The notes under the pieces were generated by a model. It was not told the origin of the DNA. It did not search any database and was given only the letters and a program-made list of their open reading frames with translations. Of a stretch of DNA of 64,000 nt, positions 7,358 through 17,674 are shown in pieces. The position numbers and the translations under genes were made by a program. The stretch covers positions 1 through 64,000 of the forward strand of contig NZ_JANZYP010000005.1 in the NCBI RefSeq assembly GCF_025506355.1, given 5' to 3'. How positions within the stretch are numbered: position 1 is the first letter of the stretch; each line of letters opens with the position of its first letter. The stretch is from Sphaerisporangium corydalis (GTDB lineage Bacteria > Actinomycetota > Actinomycetes > Streptosporangiales > Streptosporangiaceae).

Positions 7358-10198
7358 TCAGGGTACGGGCGGCGCCGCGGGAGAGGCCGGGGAGGCCACC
7401 TGCGTGCGGGACCGGACGCCGAGTTTGCGCAGCACGGTGGCGACGTGGCTCTCCACCGTCCGCGTGGACAGGAACAGCACGTCGGCGATCTCCCGGTTGG
7501 TCCGGCCGAGCGCGACGAGCCTGGCCACCTCCCGCTCCCGCTGGGACAGCGCGCTGGCGTTGCGCCGCCGCCCGCGCGGGAGCTGGAACTCCACGCCGAT
7601 GTCCCGGAGCACGCGCCTGCACCTGGCGGCGTCATGGGTGGCGCCGAGCTGGCCGAACCGCTCCGCCAGTTCGGTGAACCCGGCGACCGCGCCCCCGTCC
7701 CCGAGCGCGAGCCTGGCCCGCGCCTCGCCCTCGCCCGCCCGCGCCGCCGAGTACGGCTGGGGCAGCACGGCGTACGCGTCGCGGGCGCGGGCGAAGAAGC
7801 CGATCGCGTCGGCGTGCCGGCACTCGGCGGAGGCGAGCGCGCCCCGGGCGGCGTCGAGGGCGGCGTGCGCGGCGGGCGCGATCCGGTCGGCGATCCCGGC
7901 GCCGAAGTCGGCCACCAGCTCGGCCGCCGTCTTCACCCGCCCGGCCCAGGCGAACGCGGTGACCGCCGAGGGCACCAGGTTGGCGCCCCACACCCACACA
8001 CCCTTCTGGCGTAATCGGGCGACGGCCCGCTCGGCCTCGGCGACCGCTTCGTCCAGCATGCCGCGGGTCAGGTACAGGTCGATGAGCCCACCGGCCGCGG
8101 CGGCGACGATCGGGACGTACCGGGCGTCCGGCGCGTCCAGTCCCGCGCCGTAGAAGTGCTTGACAGCCTCCTCCCACTCGCCCGTCGCCAGGGCGAGCAG
8201 GCCCAGCACCAGCCAGACGTCCACCGCGATCAGCGGGGTCTCGGTGGCCAGCTCGCCCAGCGACACCGCACGGTCGCGAAGCCCCTCCCACCGCCCGGTG
8301 AGCCACTCCCTGCGGATCGTCGACACGTCCAGCAGGTAGGCGGGGTACTGGGCGCCGGTCTCCACCGCGAGCCGCCGCCCCTTCTGCGCGAACTTCTCGG
8401 CCGCGCCGTACAGCCCGAGGCTGGTCGCCGAGTCGTGCAGGTTGCAGTACGCCCGGGCGACCTCGCGCCGTACCGCCGTGCGCGGGTCGGCGGCCGGCAG
8501 GGTGGCGGCGATGGCGAAGGCGTCGGGGGAGCCGGTCGTCATCTCGAAGGAGGCCCGGTTGGCGAGGACGGCCGCGGCGAGCTCCGGGTTGTCGGCGGTG
8601 GCGACGAGCGACTCGGCGCAGGCCATCCATTCCTCGTGCTGCGCCAGCGACTCGGTGCCCCATTCGGGCATCGCCAGGCTGGCCCAGCCCCGGGCGGCGA
8701 GCGTCGGCCGGTGGCTCAGCTCCGCGAGGGCGGCCATGATCTCGGGCCGCCCGGCGGCCGTGTCGCCCGCCTGGTTGGACAGCACGACCCCGAGGTTGAG
8801 CCGCGCCTCGCCGCGCGCGTCGCTGGACAGGAAGTCGTCCCGCAGCACGTGGCGCAGCAGCCGGACCACCCGCTGGTGGGACAGGCCGGTCGCGGCGAAG
8901 CGGCTCAGCATCAGCGCGAGCGGCCCCCGGTCGGGCGCCGGCAGGCCGGGGTCGTCGAGCATGCCCTCGACCACCTCGATGGCCAGCGCGGTGTCCCCGA
9001 GCGCGGCGGCCTGGTGGGCGGCGGCGGTGCCGTGACGCAGCCAGGCCTCGGTGTCCCCTGCCTGCCTGGCGTGGAACGCGAGCTGGACCAGCGGAGGGGA
9101 GTCCATCGCGCCGAGCGCCTTCATCGCGCGGTCGTGCGCCGACCGGCGGTCCGGCCCGGGGACGGCGTCGTACACGGCCTGCTGGGCCAGCGCGTGCCGG
9201 AAGCCGTACCGGCCGCCGGGGTGCTCGTGCAGCACACCCGCGCGCAGCGCCTCGCCCAGCCCCGCGGAGTGCCCGCCGACCGAGGTGATCAACTGTTCGG
9301 CGGCGGGCAGGCGCAGCACGGCCGCCGCCTGCACCGCGCCCACCGCCGCGTACGACAGCCCGGCCATCCGCTCGGCCATCGCCTCGCGCAGCAGCAGCGG
9401 CACCCCGGCGCGGTCGAGCGCGTCGGGTTCCTCGGCATCGGGCAGTGACCTGACCATCTCCTCGACGACGAACGGGATGCCCGCCGTGCGCTCGTGCAGC
9501 CGGGCGACGAACTCGGGCGGCAGGTCGCCCCGCTCCAGCAGGGCGCCGGCCAGCCTGCCGACGTCGGCGACGTTCAGCGGCGCCAGCGGCACCACCACGC
9601 TGGTGGTGTCCGGCTGGTGCAGGTAGGCGCGGCCCAGGGGGGAGCGGGCCGTGCCGTGGCTCTCCCGCCGGTACGTCGCCACCACCGCCAGCCCTTCCGG
9701 CGGCTGGCCGGTGAGGAAACGCAGCAGGTCACGGGTGCCGTCGTCGGCCCAGTGCAGGTCTTCGATGACGAGCACGGCCGGTCCGACGGCCGCCAGCAGG
9801 GCGCGGATCGCGCGGAACACGCGGTGCCGTTCGGCCCGGGGGTCGTCCAGCGGCTGCGGGGACGGCGGCAGGGCGGAGGACAGTTCAGGAAGATAGCCGC
9901 GCAGCGCACCGGTCACCGGGTTGAGCGCCTGCGCGGCGGGGAGCCGCCCCGCGATGTCCCGCAGCGCCTCGAACACCGGCCCGTACGGGAACGGCTCGCG
10001 GATCTGGTGGCAGTAGCCGAGGAGAACGGCCCGGTCGCCGGAGGGGAGACGGCCGAGCGCGGCGCGCACGAGCCGGGTCTTCCCCATGCCCGCCTCGCCC
10101 TCCACCAGCACGACCGCCGGTGGCCGTGTCATGGCGCCGATCACAGCCCGCAGCTCAGAGGCGCGTCCGATCAGTGCGGGCGAGGGCACGCTGCTCAT
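7358..10198 (-). CDS. Large LuxR-family regulator with AAA/STAND ATPase domain
   Basis: The protein has 946 residues. An N-terminal AAA module carries Walker A GEAGMGKT (residues 34-41) and Walker B VLVIEDLHWADD. A long helical, TPR-like middle follows. The C-terminal LuxR-type HTH reads LSQREREVARLVALGRTNRE, continuing to STRTVESHVATVLRKL. This is the LAL/MalT-type architecture: ATP- and ligand-dependent activation of transcription, often of secondary-metabolite or catabolic genes. ATG 10198 is chosen for its GGAG at about -9 to -6; a TTG at 10210 is also possible. No biosynthetic cluster lies in the window, so its target is unknown. Confidence 0.92.
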   Translation of the reverse strand: MSSVPSPALIGRASELRAVIGAMTRPPAVVLVEGEAGMGKTRLVRAALGRLPSGDRAVLLGYCHQIREPFPYGPVFEALRDIAGRLPAAQALNPVTGALRGYLPELSSALPPSPQPLDDPRAERHRVFRAIRALLAAVGPAVLVIEDLHWADDGTRDLLRFLTGQPPEGLAVVATYRRESHGTARSPLGRAYLHQPDTTSVVVPLAPLNVADVGRLAGALLERGDLPPEFVARLHERTAGIPFVVEEMVRSLPDAEEPDALDRAGVPLLLREAMAERMAGLSYAAVGAVQAAAVLRLPAAEQLITSVGGHSAGLGEALRAGVLHEHPGGRYGFRHALAQQAVYDAVPGPDRRSAHDRAMKALGAMDSPPLVQLAFHARQAGDTEAWLRHGTAAAHQAAALGDTALAIEVVEGMLDDPGLPAPDRGPLALMLSRFAATGLSHQRVVRLLRHVLRDDFLSSDARGEARLNLGVVLSNQAGDTAAGRPEIMAALAELSHRPTLAARGWASLAMPEWGTESLAQHEEWMACAESLVATADNPELAAAVLANRASFEMTTGSPDAFAIAATLPAADPRTAVRREVARAYCNLHDSATSLGLYGAAEKFAQKGRRLAVETGAQYPAYLLDVSTIRREWLTGRWEGLRDRAVSLGELATETPLIAVDVWLVLGLLALATGEWEEAVKHFYGAGLDAPDARYVPIVAAAAGGLIDLYLTRGMLDEAVAEAERAVARLRQKGVWVWGANLVPSAVTAFAWAGRVKTAAELVADFGAGIADRIAPAAHAALDAARGALASAECRHADAIGFFARARDAYAVLPQPYSAARAGEGEARARLALGDGGAVAGFTELAERFGQLGATHDAARCRRVLRDIGVEFQLPRGRRRNASALSQREREVARLVALGRTNREIADVLFLSTRTVESHVATVLRKLGVRSRTQVASPASPAAPPVP

Positions 10199-10256
10199 CC
10201 ACAGCTCCAAAGTACGGGTTGCGGGACCCCCCCGGCACAGTTATCCCCGTACGGTC

Positions 10257-10277
10257 GCCCAAGGTCAACCCTTGGGC
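10257..10277. promoter_or_regulatory. Perfect inverted repeat upstream of LuxR-type gene
   Basis: gcccaagg-tcaac-ccttgggc has perfect 8-bp arms about 60 nt upstream of the regulator's start. It could be an operator or autoregulatory site; a terminator role is less likely at this place. Confidence 0.45.
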
Positions 10278-10384
10278 GTAACAGGCTTGTTGCGGATGGG
10301 GTCAAGTCTCGCACTCGGGCGTACCCCGCCCACGGCGCCCGGGCGTACGCGCCCGGGCCGGACGATCACCTTCCCGAGCCGCCC

Positions 10385-10573
10385 TCAGGAGGGCTTGGCC
10401 TGCTCCTCGCGGTGCCGCCCCCGGCCGCCGGTGAGCCCCTCGGTCCGGGCGAACGCCGGCGGGCGGCCGGTGACGATCTCCCGGGGAATGATGCCCGACC
10501 GGTCTCGAATGACGGCCTCCCGCCATTCGGCCGAAAAGAAAAGCCCCTCCCGGCACGCCGGAACCCCCAGCAC
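10385..10573 (-). CDS. Possible small hypothetical protein or gene remnant
   Basis: A 62-codon frame (GTG start) has high-GC third positions and a protein-like composition (REGLFFSAEWREAVIRDRSG), followed by a basic tail. The same frame is open upstream to about 10635 without a good start, so it may be the end of a degraded gene. No family is recognised. The rest of 10199-10636 shows no gene. Confidence 0.25.
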   Translation of the reverse strand: MLGVPACREGLFFSAEWREAVIRDRSGIIPREIVTGRPPAFARTEGLTGGRGRHREEQAKPS

Positions 10574-10636
10574 TTGGTCACCGGACTCGAGGGGACGCCC
10601 CGCGCGGACGGGCGCCTGATCCGAGCGACCCGGATG

Positions 10637-11242
10637 TCAGAGGTTCTCGATCTCGGTGAGGTCGATCTCGATCTCGAACGGAACGGTCAGGTGCAGCTTG
10701 TCGTGGTGGATCCCCATAAGGGAGTAGACGGAGGTGGCCGGGTCCAGTTCGTACACGTACACCGTCACCCGCCCGCTGTTCTGCTCGACCCGCCAGAAGT
10801 GACCGATGCCGGCAGAGGCATAAAGCTGCGGCTTGCGGCCCCGATCACGGGTCTGCGAGGCGGGGTCGACGACCTCGACCGCGAGCAGGATGTCGGCGGC
10901 CTCGTAAGCCGTGACGTCGGGGCCGGGATCGGCGGTCGCCTGGAGGACGACGAGGTCGGGCTCAGGACGCTGCCGGGGGCCGAGGACGACGCTCATCTCC
11001 CGTCGCACTCGAAGGTCGGCGGGAGCGTTCCCGCGCAGTCCTTTTTCGAGGACGTAGAGCGTGATCGTGTGGAAGGAGGCTTGAGGGCTCACGAAGACCA
11101 AGCTTCCATCAAGCAACTCTGTGTGCGCGGGCAATTCCACAAGGTGATCGAGGTCGTTGGCAGTGAAACCCTTCGATGGTGGGATCAGCCAGTCGGGAAG
11201 CTCTGGGTCGGTAATGATCTGGCTCCGGACCTCGACTGTCAT
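10637..11242 (-). CDS. Uma2 family endonuclease-fold protein (DUF820)
   Basis: This is a 201-residue PD-(D/E)xK-fold protein. Conserved features are the active-site Asp in PEPDLVVL, the E-x-V segment in LLAVEVVDPASQTRDRGRK and the K-x-x-x-Y-A-x-A-G-I element followed by HFWRVE. Family members are abundant in Actinobacteria and Cyanobacteria; their cellular role is poorly defined. The -10-like TACCGT ends 6 nt before ATG 11242 with no ribosome site, suggesting a leaderless transcript. A GTG two codons upstream (11248) is the alternative start. Confidence 0.85.
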   Translation of the reverse strand: MTVEVRSQIITDPELPDWLIPPSKGFTANDLDHLVELPAHTELLDGSLVFVSPQASFHTITLYVLEKGLRGNAPADLRVRREMSVVLGPRQRPEPDLVVLQATADPGPDVTAYEAADILLAVEVVDPASQTRDRGRKPQLYASAGIGHFWRVEQNSGRVTVYVYELDPATSVYSLMGIHHDKLHLTVPFEIEIDLTEIENL

Positions 11243-11318
11243 GGTCACACGGTAGCAACCACGCCCCGTCCACCCAGGGTAGTTCGCCCAGTACTCCCCG
11301 CACGGGACCGGACTGCCT

Positions 11319-11340
11319 GGAGCCCCCGCTTGGGGGCTCC
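11319..11340 (-). terminator. Stem-loop terminator of FHA gene
   Basis: ggagccccc-gctt-gggggctcc forms a perfect 9-bp stem just downstream of the stop codon (11348) of the minus-strand FHA gene. Confidence 0.7.
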
Positions 11341-11347
11341 GGCAGGG

Positions 11348-11995
11348 CTACGAGGCGCGGCGGTTGGCGGTCTGGGGTGGGTTCTCGCCGGGGCCCGAGG
11401 TGCGTTGGGGCGGGACGACCGGGGTGGGGCGGACCAGGCCGAGGGCGACGACCTCGTTGGCCAGCCTCGTGCGCCGGTTGATGCCCTCCGGGATGCGGAA
11501 CTTCTGGTACAGCCGCAGCAGGTGCTGCTTGACGGCCGCCTCGGTCACCACCAGGTCGTCGGCGATCTCCCGCGCGGTCGCGGGCGCGACGAACGCCTCG
11601 TCCGACAGCGCCGGCCGGCACAGGGAGGTCAGCACGTCGACCTCCCGCCTGGTGAGCTCGGGCGCCGCCGCACGGCGCAGTTCCACCTCCGGCGCGAAGT
11701 CCTCCCTCGGCAGTCCGCCCACCCGACAGCGCGCCGCTCCGAAGGAGACGACGTCGCCGTCGTCCAGCACCCTCCGGGCGATCGGCCTGCCGTTCACCCG
11801 TGTGCCGTTGCGGGACAAGCCCAGGTCAACGACGTACAGGTAAGGTCCACGGCGGACGAACTCGGCGTGCAAACGTGACACGCTCGGGTCGGCCAGCCTC
11901 ACGTCGACGCCTCGGCCTCGGCCGATCGTCGTGATCTCGGGGCGCAACGGGACGACCTCGCCGGTGTCCTCGACGCGTATGAACGGCCCCTCCAC
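11348..11995 (-). CDS. FHA domain protein with C-terminal winged/LuxR-like HTH
   Basis: The protein has 215 residues. The FHA phosphothreonine-binding domain (about 1-95) is clear from TIGRGRGVDVRLADPSVSR, then LHAEF and SRNGTRVNGRPI. Residues about 105-180 form an HTH region (LTRREVDVLTSLCR, then VTEAAVKQHLLRLYQKFRIP) of the kind that follows FHA in actinobacterial regulators. It probably converts Ser/Thr kinase signals into transcription; a receptor kinase is encoded 3 kb away, but no link is proven. Start GTG 11995 has GGGAGGA at an ideal distance. It is divergent from citrate synthase. Confidence 0.88.
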   Translation of the reverse strand: MEGPFIRVEDTGEVVPLRPEITTIGRGRGVDVRLADPSVSRLHAEFVRRGPYLYVVDLGLSRNGTRVNGRPIARRVLDDGDVVSFGAARCRVGGLPREDFAPEVELRRAAAPELTRREVDVLTSLCRPALSDEAFVAPATAREIADDLVVTEAAVKQHLLRLYQKFRIPEGINRRTRLANEVVALGLVRPTPVVPPQRTSGPGENPPQTANRRAS

Positions 11996-12177
11996 GGCAG
12001 TTCCTCCCCAGGTAGCCCGCCGTTACTTCCGCTACAGCTCCGGCTTACCCAAACGAGGGGTTGGGGAATCGCCTTTGCCATAACGAGAATCACTGCAGAA
12101 ATTGACCGGGACCTCCTCGGACGGTTTTACCTGCTCACAGGTAGACTTCGGACGAAGATAAGCGGAGGAAACAACAC

Positions 12178-13299
12178 ATGGCGGACAACCCCACCAAAGG
12201 CCTCGCCGATGTCGTCGCCGCGTCAACAGCGCTGAGCGACATCGATGGCAAAGCCGGTCGCCTCTTCTACCGCGGCTACGACATCCATGATCTGGCCGGC
12301 CGTACGAGTTTCGAAGAGACAGCGCACCTGCTTCAGCACGGCACGCTCCCCACGCGACGGCAGCTCGCCGACTACGGAGCCGAACTCGTCCAGGGCCGTA
12401 CCCTCGGTGCCCTCGTCGAGGCGAACATCGCGGAGATCACGGAGAAGCAGGGCCCGATGGAGGCGCTCCGGAGCATGGTCTCCCTGGCCGGCGCCGAGGA
12501 CGCGGACAAGGACTCCAACGAGGCCGACGCCAACCGCCGCAAGGCGGCGCGGCTGACGGCCCAGCAGCCGACCCTCGTCGCGCGTTACCACGCGGCACGC
12601 ACCGGCGCCACCGCGCGCGAGCCCGACCCGTCCCTCAGCGTCGCGGCCAACTTCCTGCTGCAGATCACGGGTCGCGCGCCGGAGCAGACGGAGATCGACT
12701 TCTTCGACGAATGCCTCGTGCTGCACGCCGACCACACCATGAACGCCTCGACGTTCGCGGCCCGCGTGTGCGCGGCGACGCTGTCGGACATGCACTCGGC
12801 GATCGTGGCCGCGATCGGCACGCTGAAGGGCCCGCTGCACGGCGGCGCGAACGAGCAGGTCATGCGGACCCTCGAAAGCATCCCCTCCGGCGGCGTCGCG
12901 CAGGCCGTGCGGGCCAAGCTCGCGGGCGGCGAGAAGATCATGGGCTTCGGCCACCGGGTCTACAAGACCGAGGACCCCCGCGCGACCCACCTGCGGAAGA
13001 TGTCGCGGGAGTTGGCCGAGGCGAGCGGAGACGACACCTACTATCGGATGTCGAAGGAGATGGAAGAGGTCGTCCTCGCGGAGAAGGGCCTGTTCCCGAA
13101 CGTCGACTTCTACGCCGCGACGGTCTACCACTATCTGGGAATCCCGACGGACCTGTTCACCGCGGTCTTCTCGGTCAGCAGGATGGCCGGCTGGACGGCC
13201 CACGTGATCGAGCAGCACGCTGACAACCGGCTCATCCGCCCGGACAGCGAGTACATCGGAGAGCGTGACCAGAAGTGGACACCGATTGACGAACGGTAG
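12178..13299 (+). CDS. gltA: Citrate synthase (type II-like/2)
   Basis: This 373-residue enzyme condenses oxaloacetate and acetyl-CoA in the TCA cycle. The catalytic triad is visible: H221 in GPLHGGANE, H259 in GFGHRVYK and D310 in NVDFYAATVY, with the substrate-binding H186 in ADHTMNAST. The start is fixed by GGAGG upstream of ATG. A possible -10 (tagact, 12142-12147) precedes it. It overlaps the small DUF3017 gene and lies 1.4 kb from isocitrate dehydrogenase, which favours citrate synthase over 2-methylcitrate synthase; no prpB or prpD is nearby. The symbol is by function. Confidence 0.9.
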   Translation: MADNPTKGLADVVAASTALSDIDGKAGRLFYRGYDIHDLAGRTSFEETAHLLQHGTLPTRRQLADYGAELVQGRTLGALVEANIAEITEKQGPMEALRSMVSLAGAEDADKDSNEADANRRKAARLTAQQPTLVARYHAARTGATAREPDPSLSVAANFLLQITGRAPEQTEIDFFDECLVLHADHTMNASTFAARVCAATLSDMHSAIVAAIGTLKGPLHGGANEQVMRTLESIPSGGVAQAVRAKLAGGEKIMGFGHRVYKTEDPRATHLRKMSRELAEASGDDTYYRMSKEMEEVVLAEKGLFPNVDFYAATVYHYLGIPTDLFTAVFSVSRMAGWTAHVIEQHADNRLIRPDSEYIGERDQKWTPIDER

Positions 13300-13570
13300 G
13301 GGCTGGGGGTCGTACCTGCTGGTTCTTGCGGGTGCGGCCGCCGGCCTCGGGGCGATCGCCATGGGCCTGCCCGCGTGGGCGGGCTCATTGATCGTGGCCT
13401 TCTCGGTGCTGTTCGGCGCCGTGCTGCGCCTGCTCGCCCCCGGCGACCGGGAGACCATGCTCGCCACGCGGGACAGGCGCACCGACGCCATCGTCTCCGG
13501 AGTGCTCGGCGGCGTCATGACCGTGGTCGCCCTCAGCGTCGCCGTGCAGTGGGTCATGGGTAGGCAGTAG
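13265..13570 (+). CDS. DUF3017 small membrane protein
   Basis: This 101-residue protein has three hydrophobic segments: YLLVLAGAAAGLGAIAMG, AGSLIVAFSVLFGAVLRLL and AIVSGVLGGVMTVVALSVAV. They are separated by the conserved PGDRETMLATRDRRTD loop of the actinobacterial DUF3017 family. Function is unknown. The GTG start at 13265 has GGAGA just upstream and overlaps citrate synthase by 35 nt, so the two are translationally linked. A TTG at 13286 is the alternative start. Confidence 0.8.
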   Translation: MTRSGHRLTNGRGWGSYLLVLAGAAAGLGAIAMGLPAWAGSLIVAFSVLFGAVLRLLAPGDRETMLATRDRRTDAIVSGVLGGVMTVVALSVAVQWVMGRQ

Positions 13571-13672
13571 CCGGTTCCGCCCGGTCCGGTAGCCTCACCC
13601 CGCCGATGCGTCCACAAAACGACCGTTTGGTCAGCCTAGCCGTTAGCAGTTGCAAGAAGGGGAACCCCAAGC

Positions 13673-14890
13673 ATGCCCAAGATCAAGGTAGCGGGTCCCG
13701 TCGTCGAACTCGACGGCGACGAGATGACCCGGATCATCTGGAAGTTCATCAAGGACCAGCTGATCCTGCCCTACCTCGACGTCGACCTCAAGTACTACGA
13801 CCTGGGGATCGAGCATCGTGACGCGACCGACGACCAGGTCACGATCGACGCCGCCAACGCCATCAAGGAGCACGGCGTCGGGGTGAAGTGCGCGACCATC
13901 ACCCCCGACGAGGCCCGCGTGGAGGAGTTCGGCCTCAAGAAGATGTGGCGGTCCCCGAACGGGACGATCCGCAACATCCTCGGCGGCGTCATCTTCCGCG
14001 AGCCGATCATCATGTCCAACGTGCCGAGGCTGGTCCCCGGCTGGACCAAGCCCATCGTGATCGGCCGCCACGCCTTCGGCGACCAGTACCGCGCCACCGA
14101 CCTCAAGGTGCCGGGCGAGGGGACGCTGACCCTGACCTTCACCCCGAAGGACGGCTCGGAGCCCATCGAGCTCGACGTCTACGACTTCCCGGGCCCCGGC
14201 GTCGCGCTGGCGATGTACAACCTGGACGAGTCGATCCGCGACTTCGCGCGCGCCTCCATGAGGTACGGCCTGGACCGTAACTACCCGGTCTACCTGTCGA
14301 CCAAGAACACGATCCTCAAGACCTACGACGGCCGGTTCAAGGACATCTTCGCCGAGGTCTTTGAGAGCGAGTTCAAGGCCGACTTCGAGGCCGCCGGCAT
14401 CATCTACGAGCACCGGCTCATCGACGACATGGTGGCCGCCTCGATGAAGTGGGAGGGCGGCTACGTCTGGGCGTGCAAGAACTACGACGGTGACGTGCAG
14501 TCCGACACGGTCGCGCAGGGCTTCGGCTCGCTCGGCCTGATGACCTCGGTGCTGATGTCCCCCGACGGCCGCACGGTCGAGGCGGAGGCCGCCCACGGCA
14601 CAGTCACCCGCCACTACCGCGAGCACCAGAAGGGCAACCCGACCTCCACCAACCCGATCGCCTCGATCTTCGCGTGGACGCGCGGGCTGGCCCACCGCGG
14701 CAAGCTCGACTCCCAGCCCGAGGTGACCGCCTTCGCGGAGACGCTGGAGCGGGTCTGCGTCGAGACCGTCGAGGGCGGTCAGATGACCAAGGACCTCGCC
14801 CTGATCGTCGGCGGCGACGCCAAGTGGCTGACCACCCAGGACTTCCTGGCGGCCCTGGACGAGAACCTGAAGAAGAAGATGGCCGGCTGA
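13673..14890 (+). CDS. icd: NADP-dependent isocitrate dehydrogenase
   Basis: This 405-residue enzyme oxidatively decarboxylates isocitrate to 2-oxoglutarate with NADP. It belongs to the homodimeric eukaryotic-like subfamily: [19 protein letters not shown] at the N-terminus, substrate-binding [14 protein letters not shown] (about 92-105), [16 protein letters not shown] and the metal/substrate region [14 protein letters not shown]. The length matches actinobacterial Icd1-type enzymes. A strong AAGGGG ribosome site precedes ATG. A hairpin terminator follows. It completes a citrate synthase-icd grouping. Confidence 0.95.
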   Translation: MPKIKVAGPVVELDGDEMTRIIWKFIKDQLILPYLDVDLKYYDLGIEHRDATDDQVTIDAANAIKEHGVGVKCATITPDEARVEEFGLKKMWRSPNGTIRNILGGVIFREPIIMSNVPRLVPGWTKPIVIGRHAFGDQYRATDLKVPGEGTLTLTFTPKDGSEPIELDVYDFPGPGVALAMYNLDESIRDFARASMRYGLDRNYPVYLSTKNTILKTYDGRFKDIFAEVFESEFKADFEAAGIIYEHRLIDDMVAASMKWEGGYVWACKNYDGDVQSDTVAQGFGSLGLMTSVLMSPDGRTVEAEAAHGTVTRHYREHQKGNPTSTNPIASIFAWTRGLAHRGKLDSQPEVTAFAETLERVCVETVEGGQMTKDLALIVGGDAKWLTTQDFLAALDENLKKKMAG

Positions 14891-14904
14891 GGCCGGACCG
14901 TGGC

Positions 14905-14944
14905 CGAGGGGCCGTCCGCCGGGGTTCCGGTGGGCGGCCCCTCG
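14905..14944 (+). terminator. Terminator after icd
   Basis: cgaggggccg (14905-14914) pairs perfectly with cggcccctcg (14935-14944), 15 nt after the stop codon of icd. Confidence 0.65.
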
Positions 14945-15070
14945 CTTTGGCGGCGGGCCCGCGCTTCCGGGGCGGTGTGACAGATCACGGCGTGGTCTCG
15001 GTAACCGTGGAAACCTCCAAGGGGCCGTAAAGTTCTCATGGTCGACACTTGAGCAATCACGGGGACGGGA

Positions 15071-16963
<1,893 letters not shown>

Positions 16964-16968
16964 CCCCT

Positions 16969-16999
16969 GGCCGGGCCACGGTCCTCGTACGGCCCGGCC
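16969..16999. terminator. Bidirectional terminator
   Basis: ggccgggcc (16969-16977) and ggcccggcc (16991-16999) form a perfect 9-bp stem between the convergent kinase and padR genes. Confidence 0.6.
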
Positions 17000-17021
17000 C
17001 TGATCTCGGCCAGGCGCCGGG

Positions 17022-17552
17022 TCAGGCGGAGCCGGGGTCGATCTCGGCGGCGGTGTGCCTGGCCCAGTCGATCGTGGTGAGGGCGTGCCTGATGCCGAGG
17101 TCCAGGGCGTAGTAGCCGATCTTCCACTGGTCGGACTCGTGCAGCGCCAGCTTGGTGGCCCGCAGTGCACGCAGGTCGGCCAGCCGGGTCTCCGCCGCGG
17201 CGGTCAGCCTGGACAGGACGTCCAGCGCCTCGGGGGCGGACAGGAGCGGCAGCAGGAAGGCCTGGAGCGCGCCCTCGCTGCGGACCGGGTCGGTCGGGAC
17301 GCGCTCGACGAGCCAGCGGTGCAGTTCGTCGGTGCCCTCGCGGGTGATGGTGTAGATCTTGCGGCCCCTCGGGCCCTCCGGCTCGACCGTGATGAGGCCG
17401 TCGGCCGCCATCTTCGCCAGTTCGGGATAGATCTGGCTGTGCCCCGCCTGCCATACGTAGTTGATCGACGTCTCGAACTTCTTGGTCAGGTCGTATCCGC
17501 TGGCCGGTCCGGAGACCGAGAGCAGGCCCAGGAGGGCGATCCGCAGGGACAT
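17022..17552 (-). CDS. PadR family transcriptional regulator
   Basis: This 176-residue regulator has the PadR winged helix at the N-terminus: LRIALLGLLSVSGPASGYDL, then WQAGHSQIYPELAKMAADGL and the wing YTITREGTDELHRWL. A C-terminal helical dimerisation domain of the Vir-type (PadR-like) follows. It is divergent from a DHA2 exporter. The intervening 100 bp hold three overlapping ATGT-N8-ACAT boxes, the known PadR recognition pattern, so autorepression and repression of the exporter are likely. ATG 17552 is used; ATG 17579 is possible but lies inside the operator. Confidence 0.92.
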   Translation of the reverse strand: MSLRIALLGLLSVSGPASGYDLTKKFETSINYVWQAGHSQIYPELAKMAADGLITVEPEGPRGRKIYTITREGTDELHRWLVERVPTDPVRSEGALQAFLLPLLSAPEALDVLSRLTAAAETRLADLRALRATKLALHESDQWKIGYYALDLGIRHALTTIDWARHTAAEIDPGSA

Positions 17553-17577
17553 GGCGTCATCGTATCTAAGGATTGAC

Positions 17578-17621
17578 ATGTAAGTCCAGACATGTCACCT
17601 TTTACATGTCTGGCCAGACAT
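17578..17621. promoter_or_regulatory. Triple overlapping PadR operator (ATGT-N8-ACAT)
   Basis: ATGT-N8-ACAT occurs three times in register at 17578-17593, 17592-17607 and 17606-17621. Neighbouring boxes share an acatgt core every 14 bp. The middle box sits within the perfect inverted repeat ccagacatgt (17586-17595) / acatgtctgg (17604-17613). The array lies between padR and the exporter. Confidence 0.85.
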
Positions 17622-17674
17622 AAGGATTCACCGGCCGGACCTTGGCATTGACCACATGCGGGGAAGGACCAGCG

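Noticed and set aside
7358-10198. Pathway regulator of a biosynthetic gene cluster
   Set aside because: LAL regulators often control such clusters, but no synthase, synthetase or tailoring genes occur in the window.
12178-13299. 2-methylcitrate synthase (prpC) as identity
   Set aside because: The catalytic residues cannot tell the two apart, but no propionate genes are nearby and icd is; citrate synthase is the better call.
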